Assembly: GCA_012837965.1 (NCBI GenBank)
Contig: DUQF01000027.1
Span: forward strand, 35,491 to 99,490
Reading direction: 5' to 3'
Origin: Clostridiales bacterium
Lineage (GTDB): Bacteria > Bacillota > Clostridia > Christensenellales > Aristaeellaceae
DNA length: 64,000 bases
A program made the position numbers and the translations under genes. Below the pieces are notes generated by a model. The model did no database searches and was not told where the DNA came from. It was given only the letters and a program-made list of their open reading frames with translations. Each line of letters opens with the position of its first letter. Position 1 is the stretch's first letter. Shown one piece after another: positions 52,669 through 60,492 of this stretch.

Positions 52669-53181
52669 ATGAACAAAAAAAGAATTGTTCCTTTATTGCT
52701 GCTAATTGTTCTGCTGGCTATCGTTCTATGGTTGGGCGGAGCCAATAAAAATGGGACCAATTCGCTGCCTACAAGGGCGCCTGCGGCTTATACACAAACT
52801 GACGCTCCATTAATAAATGATACGGAACAAGGCATCAAAGAAGATGGCCTCTATACCACCAAGGAAGATGTTTCTGATTACCTTGCGCAATATGGCAGGT
52901 TGCCCCAAAACTTCATTACAAAGCGGGAAGCGCAAACCTTAGGCTGGCCGGGTGGTGACCTGAGACCCTACGCCAAGGATCGCTGCATCGGTGGCGACCG
53001 CTTTGGCAACTACGAGGGCTTGCTTCCGGAAAAATCGGGCAGAACCTATTACGAATGCGATATTGATACCTTAGGTGCCGCTTCAAGAGGGCCAAAGCGT
53101 ATTGTTTATTCCAATGATGGCTTAATATACTACACCCCCGATCACTATGAAAGTTTTGAGTTACTGGAGGGGACGCCATGA
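52669..53181 (+). CDS. Barnase-type secreted/anchored ribonuclease
   Basis: 170 residues. An N-terminal hydrophobic segment (RIVPLLLLIVLLAIVLWLGG) and linker precede a complete barnase domain. Catalytic equivalents are all visible: Lys in NFITKREAQ (K27), Glu in YYECDID (E73), Arg in PKRIVYS (R87) and His in YTPDHYESF (H102). It cleaves RNA after purines, preferring G. The N-terminus resembles a signal or anchor. ATG at 52669 with AAGGAG. Overlaps the barstar gene. Confidence 0.92.
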   Translation: MNKKRIVPLLLLIVLLAIVLWLGGANKNGTNSLPTRAPAAYTQTDAPLINDTEQGIKEDGLYTTKEDVSDYLAQYGRLPQNFITKREAQTLGWPGGDLRPYAKDRCIGGDRFGNYEGLLPEKSGRTYYECDIDTLGAASRGPKRIVYSNDGLIYYTPDHYESFELLEGTP

Positions 53182-53453
53182 GGGAATATCTTTTGGACGG
53201 ACGAAAAATGGACAGCAGGCAGGAATCCCATCAGTACCTGCAAAAAACCCTCGGCTTTCCCGACCATTACGGCGGAAATTTGGATGCCCTGATGGATTGC
53301 TTGCGTGAAATGCGGGATACAAAAATTACTCTGCGCTACTCACGGGCTATGCTAAATAGTTTAGGCGCCTATGGTAGGGCTATGCTTCAGGTGTTTCAAG
53401 ATGCGCAGATTGAAGGCAATCAATTTATTTTTATTACAAAAGAGCAAGGCTAA
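53178..53453 (+). CDS. Barstar-type RNase inhibitor
   Basis: 91 residues. HYGGNLDALMDCLREM keeps Tyr29, Asp35 and Asp39 of barstar; the usual Trp38 is Met. It blocks the RNase active site and protects the cytosol. Four-base overlap with barnase guarantees co-expression. Confidence 0.9.
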   Translation: MREYLLDGRKMDSRQESHQYLQKTLGFPDHYGGNLDALMDCLREMRDTKITLRYSRAMLNSLGAYGRAMLQVFQDAQIEGNQFIFITKEQG

Positions 53454-53622
53454 CGCCCTTATCCGGTGTTTCACCCATTTTGTTTCTGGTCCGCAAAGTG
53501 TTCTTTCCCGTTTATACCCCTGTTTTGTTTCAATTTTCTCCCATCATTTTGCCACATATCATGGAAAGTTCAAGGTTTTAGCGACTTGCACAAAAGAAAA
53601 CATAAAACTTTGGTTCATGCGT

Positions 53623-53654
53623 CAATGACATCATTGGTATCTTTTCGGTATAAT
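53623..53654 (+). promoter_or_regulatory. msmX promoter with palindromic operator
   Basis: TATAAT at 53649-53654. The -35 region falls inside a perfect palindrome, CAATGA-CA-TCATTG (53623-53636), suggesting a repressor that competes with polymerase. Upstream, 53454-53622 shows no gene. Confidence 0.5.
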
Positions 53655-53682
53655 AAAACCATCAAAATTTTAGGAGGCACCT

Positions 53683-54804
53683 ATGGCAAGTTTATCACTC
53701 AGACATCTTTACAAAGTTTACCCCGGCAACGTAACCGCTGTTAGCGATTTCTGCCTTGAAATCGAAGACAAGGAATTTATTGTTCTGGTCGGCCCCTCGG
53801 GCTGCGGCAAGTCCACCACCCTGCGCATGGTCGCCGGTCTTGAAGAAATTTCAGACGGCGAACTCTACATCGGCGACCGTCTGGTCAACGATGTTGCGCC
53901 CAAGGATCGCGACATCGCCATGGTTTTCCAGAACTACGCGCTCTACCCTCACATGACCGTGTTTGACAACATGGCCTTTGGTCTGAAGCTGCGCAAAATG
54001 CCCAAGGATGAAATCAAGCGCCGTGTTGAAGCCGCCGCCCACATCCTGGACATTGAGCACCTGCTTAACCGCAAGCCCAAGGCTCTCTCCGGCGGCCAGC
54101 GCCAGCGTGTTGCCCTTGGCCGTGCCATCGTTCGTGAGCCCAAGGTCTTCCTGATGGACGAGCCCTTGTCCAACTTGGACGCCAAGCTGCGTGTGCAGAT
54201 GCGTACCGAAATTACCAAGCTGCATCAGCGCTTGGAAACCACCTTTATCTACGTTACCCATGACCAGACCGAAGCCATGACCATGGGCAGCCGTATTGTT
54301 ATCATGAAGGATGGTTTTGTCCAGCAGGTAGATACCCCGCAAAACAACTATGACCATCCCGCCAATAAGTTCGTTGCTGGCTTCATCGGCAGCCCGCAAA
54401 TGAACTTCTTCGACGTGAAGTTGGTTGCGGAAGGCGGAAAGGTCTACGCGCTCTTTGGCGATAGCAAGATTCTGGTTCCCGACAGCAAGGTTAAAAAGTT
54501 TGTCGACGAAGACCACATCGGTAAGGAAGTTGTCATGGGCATCCGTCCCGAAAACATTTCCGACGATCCCGATATTGTTGCCGCCAACCCCGACTCTCAG
54601 TTTAAGGTCAATATTGAAGTTACTGAGCAAATGGGGGCAGAAACCTTCCTGTACATGACTGCCAAGGGCAAAGAAGACAACATCGTTGCCCGTGTTGATC
54701 CCCGCACCTCCACCAAGGTCGGCGACGAAATCGTGGTTGCCATGGATACCAACCGCCTGCATTTCTTCGACAAGGATACCGAAAAGACTCTCCTTAACCG
54801 CTAA
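53683..54804 (+). CDS. msmX: MsmX/UgpC-type ABC sugar transporter ATPase
   Basis: 373 residues. Walker A GPSGCGKST near 37, signature LSGGQRQRVALGRA near 134, Walker B VFLMDEPLSNLD near 156, YVTHDQTEAM, then OB-fold regulatory part (GIRPENI). Stand-alone with its own promoter and terminator, unlike most ABC ATPases. In B. subtilis MsmX serves several sugar importers including Frl. The window has two importers without ATPase (frl and ugp). Codon use is strongly biased, suggesting high expression. Confidence 0.92.
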   Translation: MASLSLRHLYKVYPGNVTAVSDFCLEIEDKEFIVLVGPSGCGKSTTLRMVAGLEEISDGELYIGDRLVNDVAPKDRDIAMVFQNYALYPHMTVFDNMAFGLKLRKMPKDEIKRRVEAAAHILDIEHLLNRKPKALSGGQRQRVALGRAIVREPKVFLMDEPLSNLDAKLRVQMRTEITKLHQRLETTFIYVTHDQTEAMTMGSRIVIMKDGFVQQVDTPQNNYDHPANKFVAGFIGSPQMNFFDVKLVAEGGKVYALFGDSKILVPDSKVKKFVDEDHIGKEVVMGIRPENISDDPDIVAANPDSQFKVNIEVTEQMGAETFLYMTAKGKEDNIVARVDPRTSTKVGDEIVVAMDTNRLHFFDKDTEKTLLNR

Positions 54805-54832
54805 GAGGCAGATTTTATCACACGAACATAAG

Positions 54833-54869
54833 CAAAGCGGCTTTAGCTATGATGCTAAGGCCGCTTTGT
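54833..54869 (+). terminator. msmX terminator
   Basis: AAAGCGGC-TTTAGC, loop, GCTAAG-GCCGCTTT, near-perfect stem of about 14 bp. Confidence 0.8.
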
Positions 54870-54960
54870 CGCTCTGTGGAAATCTATCAGACCTATACCG
54901 TTTCTTCTGAAAATATAAGTTGTCAGCAACAGTGATGATACAAGACACCGGCTTGGTTAT

Positions 54961-55002
54961 TCAATCAATCCATGTAATCCATGTTTTACTGATAGGCAAA
55001 AG
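54961..55002 (-). repeat. Direct repeat copy 1 (end of the LRR gene)
   Basis: TCAATCAATCCATG and TTTTACTGATAGGCAAAAG, separated by TAATCCATG. It includes the last codons and stop of the LRR gene. Copy 2 is at 56159-56191. Confidence 0.6.
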
Positions 55003-56104
55003 GCAGGCCATTTTCTTCACAATATTTTTGGGCATAGCTGTCCGGCGCGACGATGATTTTTTTCAAATTGTCGCAAAAGGCAAACGCCCAGCCCCCAATG
55101 CTTGTAACGGTGTCGGGGATGGTGACTTTAGTTAGGCTATCGCAAAAGGTAAACGCCTTGTCCCCAATGCTTGTCACGTTACCCGGGATGGTGATTTCTT
55201 TTAGGCTATTACAAGAGATAAACGCCTGGTCTCCAATGCTTGTAACGGTGTCCGGGATGGTGATTTCAGTGAGGCTTCTGCATGCGGCAAACGTTGCAGA
55301 CTCAATGCTTGTCACGCTGTCCGGGATAGTGATTTCTTTTAGGCTTTCGCAACCAGCAAACGCATAGCGCCCAATGCTTGTTACGCTGTCCGGGATGGTA
55401 ATACCTGTTAAGTTGTCGCAACCAAAGAATGCATGATAGTCAATGCTCAAAGTGTCTTGGGGAACTTCATACACTGTATTTTTTCGAGGTATGGGGTACC
55501 ATATTAAACGCTTATCTGTTTTGCTGAACAATACTCCATCAATGGTAGCTAAAGTCGGATGATCCAAGGAAACCAGCACTTGGTTCAGATTCCCACACAT
55601 CGCAAAAGGGTTATCCCCTACATTGGTGATGCTATTAGGGATGGTGATTTCTTTTAGGCTGCCGCAATTGAAAAACGCCGAGATCCCAATGTTTGTGACG
55701 CTGTCCGGGATAGTGATTTCTTTTAGGCTTTCGCAACCGGCAAACGCCATGGCCCCAATGCTTGTAACGCTGTCCGGGATAGTGATTTCTGTCAAGCTTT
55801 TGCAACCGGCAAACGCAAATTCCCCAATGTTTGTAACGCTGTCCGGGACGGTGATTTCAGTGAGGCTTTCGCAATTTTCAAACGCCTTGTACCCAATGCT
55901 TGTGACCGCTAAACTATCCAAGCTGCTCGGAACCTCCAGTGACGCTGCTTGTCCATTGTACTTGGCGATTTCCGCCGTTCCGTCCTCCAAGATACGGTAC
56001 TGATAGTCTCCACTGGATAGAAGTACCTCTTCCTGACCAAAAACGGGGGAAGGGATGGCCGCAAGCAGCAACAGAGCCAAAACGATAGTGAGTGTGCGTT
56101 TCAT
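54986..56104 (-). CDS. BspA-like leucine-rich-repeat secreted protein
   Basis: 372 residues. A signal peptide (RTLTIVLALLLLAAIPSPVFGQ) precedes about ten 23-residue repeats with the core LxEITIPDSVTSIGxxAFxxC (LRR_5, BspA type). One longer irregular unit lies mid-protein (about 180-235). A C-terminal YAQKYCEENGLPFAY cap is typical. Surface or secreted adhesion-type proteins; the ligand is unknown. The repeats are near-identical at DNA level with a 69-base period. Confidence 0.88.
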   Translation of the reverse strand: MKRTLTIVLALLLLAAIPSPVFGQEEVLLSSGDYQYRILEDGTAEIAKYNGQAASLEVPSSLDSLAVTSIGYKAFENCESLTEITVPDSVTNIGEFAFAGCKSLTEITIPDSVTSIGAMAFAGCESLKEITIPDSVTNIGISAFFNCGSLKEITIPNSITNVGDNPFAMCGNLNQVLVSLDHPTLATIDGVLFSKTDKRLIWYPIPRKNTVYEVPQDTLSIDYHAFFGCDNLTGITIPDSVTSIGRYAFAGCESLKEITIPDSVTSIESATFAACRSLTEITIPDTVTSIGDQAFISCNSLKEITIPGNVTSIGDKAFTFCDSLTKVTIPDTVTSIGGWAFAFCDNLKKIIVAPDSYAQKYCEENGLPFAYQ

Positions 56105-56158
56105 GAGAAAACCTCCTTGTGATAAGTGTTGTTAATATAGCATAGCCTACTTAATTAG

Positions 56159-56191
56159 TCAATCAATCCATGTTCTACTGAAAGATAAAAG
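56159..56191 (-). repeat. Direct repeat copy 2: remnant tail of a second LRR gene
   Basis: TCAATCAATCCATG then TTCTACTGAAAGATAAAAG. Read on the minus strand it gives a frame ending F-x-F/Y-Q-stop, as in the LRR gene, suggesting a lost tandem paralogue. Confidence 0.5.
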
Positions 56192-56214
56192 ACGATTTAT
56201 TTTATTCTGATAGC

Positions 56215-57720
56215 TTATTTTACAATCTGCGGGTTATACAAGAACTCACCGGCAAAGTATAGCCCGTTCTCTAACTGCTCCACCTGACTGCCCAAAACAT
56301 AAAATCGCGCTCGGTTGACGCTTGGCAGCATACACAAGGTGTTCACCATGGAATAAACGCACATTTGCGCTTCCCGAAGGGGCAAAACGTTGACAGCGTC
56401 TAAAAAATCCTGTGACAGATTAATCAGCGCCACGTCGTTTTCCAAAGCGTAGCCAACCATATCGGAAGAGCGAATGGAGCCGGGCAGGGGGGATAGTAGG
56501 CCTTGAGCGATTTCCGTACTGTCGCCGCCTTCAAGCAAAAGGTCAAAAAGCGTCCTTGCGGAAAAGTTGGCAGTAATAGGTGTGGCTTTGGTAACTGCCT
56601 GCAGATGATCGCCCTGTGCCAAGAAAATGGTGCGGTTTTCCAGCAAAAATGGGGTAAATACCAATCTGCTCATTTGCCCCTGTTCAAAGTGCATGGTTTG
56701 CCCACTTAATTTTTTGATTTGTGTGGGTGAAAGGGTCCAGACTTCTTCCTCACCGATGTTCACCTTGATAGCGGAAACATTGGGCAAAAAGGTGGTTAAT
56801 GTTAGGGTAATGGAAGCCATCATTGAGGATCTTGGGATGCCCGCTTCAATCATGGCGGCGTTAAATTCCTGCAAAAAGTAAAGGTGTAGCACCTTTCCCC
56901 GCCCGTCGCTCGCTTGCTCAACTTCTATATGTTTTTGTAAAAGTGAATTGAGCGAGGGAACATCGGGCAGCCCCGATAGTGTTAAAGGGGTGGATGAGAT
57001 GGTATCAAGCAGGCTTTGAGCCATGAGCGAAAGTTCGGAAGTGTCCATGCTTACTTCCCTTGACTCGCAAAGCACGCCCTTGCCAAGGGCTGCCGGATAG
57101 TAGATAGAAGCGGTCGTATTGATAAAGCCGTCCTCCCTTTGCGCAAAGGAATTTCTAAAGCCGCCGCCGGCAGTGCATGCGCCAAGCGGAAGGGAGGCGG
57201 CTAAATCTTTACCGGGGCTGAGGCCCGCGATTAGAAAGTTTACATATTTGATGTCGCCAAACTGGCAAGCCGTGTTGGTGATGGCTCGAAAAACACCGAG
57301 CATATCCGCAGGCGACAGGGACAGCATGCTGGCATCAAAGTTTAAAGTGAGGGTATTTCCCGTTTTTTCAAAGCCTGTTTCTTGAGATAGTTGAAAACTT
57401 GCGTCTTCGCTGAGCGGTTTTAAGGTATCGTTGCCCGTAAAAGAAAGTAGGCGCTCAATGGCAGCCTGTGCGGGGTGTGTGCCCGATGGCACGGACAGGG
57501 TGGCAGCGGTTGCTTCAAGCAGGCCGCTTGAACGGTTCTGCAAATATAAAAGCACGTGATATACGCTTGAGCGGTTTTCATCGCCGACCGGCGCCTGATA
57601 TACGGCTTTGGCAGGCGGCAAGGTCACATGGCTTGCTTCCTTTTTGACCGGGCTTGAACACCCTGATAATAGGAGGGAGATGCCTAACAAGAAAACCAAC
57701 AGTTTTTTATGGGCTACCAT
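56215..57720 (-). CDS. GerMN-domain lipoprotein (two domains)
   Basis: 501 residues. A type II signal with lipobox LLSGC and then two GerMN-like domains (about 55-190 and 340-500), each with the F-D/N-A...L pattern and MVNTLC or ITNTAC helices. GerMN domains occur in the GerM protein needed for spore cortex and envelope assembly, and in LpqB. Overlaps the preceding GerMN gene by 14 bases. Confidence 0.8.
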   Translation of the reverse strand: MVAHKKLLVFLLGISLLLSGCSSPVKKEASHVTLPPAKAVYQAPVGDENRSSVYHVLLYLQNRSSGLLEATAATLSVPSGTHPAQAAIERLLSFTGNDTLKPLSEDASFQLSQETGFEKTGNTLTLNFDASMLSLSPADMLGVFRAITNTACQFGDIKYVNFLIAGLSPGKDLAASLPLGACTAGGGFRNSFAQREDGFINTTASIYYPAALGKGVLCESREVSMDTSELSLMAQSLLDTISSTPLTLSGLPDVPSLNSLLQKHIEVEQASDGRGKVLHLYFLQEFNAAMIEAGIPRSSMMASITLTLTTFLPNVSAIKVNIGEEEVWTLSPTQIKKLSGQTMHFEQGQMSRLVFTPFLLENRTIFLAQGDHLQAVTKATPITANFSARTLFDLLLEGGDSTEIAQGLLSPLPGSIRSSDMVGYALENDVALINLSQDFLDAVNVLPLREAQMCVYSMVNTLCMLPSVNRARFYVLGSQVEQLENGLYFAGEFLYNPQIVK

Positions 57721-58594
57721 CTACGACCTCCAAAAGTAGCTGACCAAAGCTGTCCCCATCCACTACCCAAAAACCGTTTTGGTAGACGGTTCTGAGGGGA
57801 TATCGGTTAATCTCTATGGCTTGATGTCTATCATTTTGTACGGTGAGAGAAACGCAAACAATGGCTTTGAGGGGGTCGGAGGCGATGGTGCCTTGAAACA
57901 CTTCATAGGATAAAAGCAGCGGTAAATTGTTAAGCGTTTGAATGTTGGTTGATACCAGATGGTTTGATGGAATATCCTCCCTTTTTTCCTGCCAGCAAGC
58001 AAGCAGCCTTTGACAGGCTGCCGAAGGGGAAAGAATGGCAAGCTCGTTGCGGGTAAATGGCGGTAAGATTTCAGTTTCCAAAGAAAAAAAATAACCGCCG
58101 TTTAAGCGCATGGAAATATCAATGGATTCTTGATTGTCGACCAGTACCTGAACCCTTGGGTGGGTGGTGTTTTCGGTGATGGTATTAACAAGCGCGTCCA
58201 TGGCAAGCTGACGGCGGGCAAGCTTTTGCTTTTGATTTTTATTCTGTTCGCCCGGGAAAGGGAAATAGATTTTGTTGTTAAAGGTCACAAACAAAATTTC
58301 CTTGCCTTGAGCGGTGGAAAGAACTTCAAGTCCCGGTTGAAAAGGTCTTTCCAAATGCGGGCTAACCGCTTGCGGCCCTGCGATGAGGGCCTGAATAAGC
58401 GCCGTTTCAAACGGCAGGGCAGTACTATATTCAATCGTTCTTCTTTCGCTTCCTAAGTAATTTACGCCGGCAACAGGAAAATACAGCGTTACTTCTTGCG
58501 TTAGCGGCTTTTCTTGCACATTAAGCGGCCACGCAAAGCCATTGCTGGTACACAGTAGACACAACGCCAAGAGCGTCAGAAGAGATTTTTTCAT
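57707..58594 (-). CDS. GerMN-domain secreted protein
   Basis: 295 residues. A signal peptide (KKSLLTLLALCLLCTSNGFA) precedes a GerMN domain: VTLYFPVAG, PFETALIQALIAGP, and LAMDALVNTITENTTHPRVQVLVDNQ. A second beta-rich C-terminal domain follows. Probably acts in the envelope with the two-domain lipoprotein encoded next. Confidence 0.8.
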   Translation of the reverse strand: MKKSLLTLLALCLLCTSNGFAWPLNVQEKPLTQEVTLYFPVAGVNYLGSERRTIEYSTALPFETALIQALIAGPQAVSPHLERPFQPGLEVLSTAQGKEILFVTFNNKIYFPFPGEQNKNQKQKLARRQLAMDALVNTITENTTHPRVQVLVDNQESIDISMRLNGGYFFSLETEILPPFTRNELAILSPSAACQRLLACWQEKREDIPSNHLVSTNIQTLNNLPLLLSYEVFQGTIASDPLKAIVCVSLTVQNDRHQAIEINRYPLRTVYQNGFWVVDGDSFGQLLLEVVDGSP

Positions 58595-59313
58595 TTGACG
58601 TTTTTAAGCGGGCTTTCACCAACAGAAAAACCGGAAGCCATGTTTACCGCGTCTTCAAGAGCCGTTCGCGCGTCGTTTAAAGGCTTGCCTGCGTTGCGCC
58701 AATCAAAGGAATTGATAAACACGTCGAGCTTTTCCCGCACGGTTTGCATTTTATTATTTTGAACAATTTTAAGCGCGTCAAAAAAATCCGCCTGCTTGCC
58801 GGCAGACATGGTTTCCTTTGCCATGGCGCAGATTAGCCTTAAGTGAGGGAGGCAGAAACCGTTTGATTTTAAGAAAGCCTCCTGAAAAGCCTTGTCTTTT
58901 TGCCACAGGTTTAGTAGGGAATAGATATGCTGGTTTATTTTATGCTCAAGGCGGGAACAGGAAATGCATGTTTTTTTATTTTCAACAGTTCCCGTTTCTT
59001 TTCTGGCAAAGAACGAGCGCTTAACGGGCGAGGCCGACAATAGATTATTCATCTTCTTTTCTTCTTCGATTAGGTGGCTTTGCATCATCAACGCCTGTCC
59101 CAAGCGGTTTTGCTTGGCATATAAAAGCTGTTGGTGGTAGGAACAAAAGCCCATTTCGTTGACTTGGATGCGCTCATCCGGCTCCATTACGGAAGCGCCG
59201 AGGGAACGGTCAATGACCCTTTCTTCTTCTTGTAACAGCAACAAACAAAGGGGACAAAAAGGCTCGGCCAGATAGGCGTCCCAAATGGGTACGGTATCGA
59301 TTTGGTACTTCAT
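58591..59313 (-). CDS. Cysteine-rich cytosolic protein (DUF6062-like)
   Basis: 240 residues. Four Cys/His clusters (PFCPLC, FCSYH, CISCSR, GFCLPH) suggest metal binding. No signal peptide. DUF6062-type proteins have no known function. ATG at 59313 preferred over an in-frame ATG at 59349. Overlaps the GerMN gene by four bases. Confidence 0.72.
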   Translation of the reverse strand: MKYQIDTVPIWDAYLAEPFCPLCLLLLQEEERVIDRSLGASVMEPDERIQVNEMGFCSYHQQLLYAKQNRLGQALMMQSHLIEEEKKMNNLLSASPVKRSFFARKETGTVENKKTCISCSRLEHKINQHIYSLLNLWQKDKAFQEAFLKSNGFCLPHLRLICAMAKETMSAGKQADFFDALKIVQNNKMQTVREKLDVFINSFDWRNAGKPLNDARTALEDAVNMASGFSVGESPLKNVK

Positions 59314-59318
59314 GTGAT

Positions 59319-60368
59319 TCACCTTGAAGGGGCTTTGCATGTAATGCAAGGGTTGAGTTGGTTATACGGAGGATTGTTGATTTCCGGAAACCTAAAGGAA
59401 TGCGTTAGCGGCACATACTTGGTCGCAAGACTCGGGCAGGAAGGGTTCTTATGATAAAAGCTGCCGCCATCCGGGTTATAGTAAAGAATCATGTTGGGGT
59501 CAGGGGTGGCGGTGGGCACAATGGTTGCGGGAATAGGGGGTTGGGTAGCGTTCGGATCCGGAAGCACGCCAAGGGAGCTGATGGAGGCGGGGTCCACAAA
59601 CCACTTGCCTTCTTCCTTACGCATTAATATTTGGAAACGGTGCCATTGCGGCTTATCCCCGTTGTTTCGGTCAATCAGAATATTTAAATTAACGGTACGG
59701 GCCTGGTCGCTGTCCGAACCGGATATTTCGAGAACCTCCCAATCGTTTGTTGAGCGGTTGGCCCTTAGATGGAACATGGCGGTGTCCGCAGAATTACGCT
59801 GTGTCGCAAGCCACGAGGGCAGGGAAGCGGCAGCCATACCGGTATAATCAACATTGCGCCAGGCGTTCAGGAAATTTTCAAGACTCTTAACAGCTTCGGT
59901 CACGGGTACCGGCGTTTGGGTAGGCGGAACAATTGGGTTGTTTTGTACAATATTTGCCTGGGTATTGATTTGATTGATGCTTGGCGCCTCGGAGATAGAT
60001 GGGGCTTGCTGTTCAGGAAGCTTGGTCGGCTGAATAATCACGGCAAATACCGCAATCATCACCATAGCGATATGTATAACGGATAAGGTTGCCCGTGGAT
60101 TGGGCGCAAAAGCGCTAAGAAGCCAAGTGATGATGAGGGTAAAAAGTGATAAGATTGAAAAAATCAGGAAAACCAGATTGTTTTGTAAAAATAAGCCGAC
60201 CAAAAACATGAGCGGCAGAAAAATAAGCAGCATCATTTGCAGGGGAATAAAATTGCGTACACGCTCCGTCCGCTTGGTGGGGGCGGGCGCACGCTTTTTG
60301 GCTCGCATCTGAGCGGCTTTGATGTTGGCCATATCGGAACGGCCAAAGCGATTGCGCTTGTTGGTCAT
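59319..60368 (-). CDS. Unknown membrane protein with extracytoplasmic domain
   Basis: 349 residues. A basic cytoplasmic N-terminus (rich in R/K) precedes three hydrophobic helices (about 41-62, 66-90, 96-115), a Pro/Thr linker and an NTF2-like alpha-beta region (FLNAWRNVDYTGM; KWFVDPASISSLG). The C-terminal segment has CPSL and CITCK cysteines, with TPDPNMILYYNPDGGSFYH. No family recognised. First gene of the minus-strand operon. Confidence 0.65.
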   Translation of the reverse strand: MTNKRNRFGRSDMANIKAAQMRAKKRAPAPTKRTERVRNFIPLQMMLLIFLPLMFLVGLFLQNNLVFLIFSILSLFTLIITWLLSAFAPNPRATLSVIHIAMVMIAVFAVIIQPTKLPEQQAPSISEAPSINQINTQANIVQNNPIVPPTQTPVPVTEAVKSLENFLNAWRNVDYTGMAAASLPSWLATQRNSADTAMFHLRANRSTNDWEVLEISGSDSDQARTVNLNILIDRNNGDKPQWHRFQILMRKEEGKWFVDPASISSLGVLPDPNATQPPIPATIVPTATPDPNMILYYNPDGGSFYHKNPSCPSLATKYVPLTHSFRFPEINNPPYNQLNPCITCKAPSR

Positions 60369-60451
60369 GAAAGTCCTTTCTGTAAAAAAGCACAGGTCGG
60401 TAAATACACAAATAAAACGGCAATGCCTCTATCTATTGTAACAAAAAAGAA

Positions 60452-60479
60452 AAAGGTTGGCAATGATTAGTCAACCTTT
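60452..60479 (-). terminator. dnaX terminator
   Basis: On the minus strand AAAGGTTG, loop, CAACCTTT followed by TTCTTTTTTG, starting just after the dnaX stop. Confidence 0.85.
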
Positions 60480-60492
60480 AACCCCGTTGTTA

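Noticed and set aside
53851..54762. 303-codon minus-strand frame opposite msmX
   Set aside because: It is a mirror frame produced by the biased codons of msmX; no ribosome site or known motif.
55080..55880. CRISPR-like regular repeats
   Set aside because: The 69-base periodicity encodes 23-residue leucine-rich repeats in one long frame; there are no spacers.
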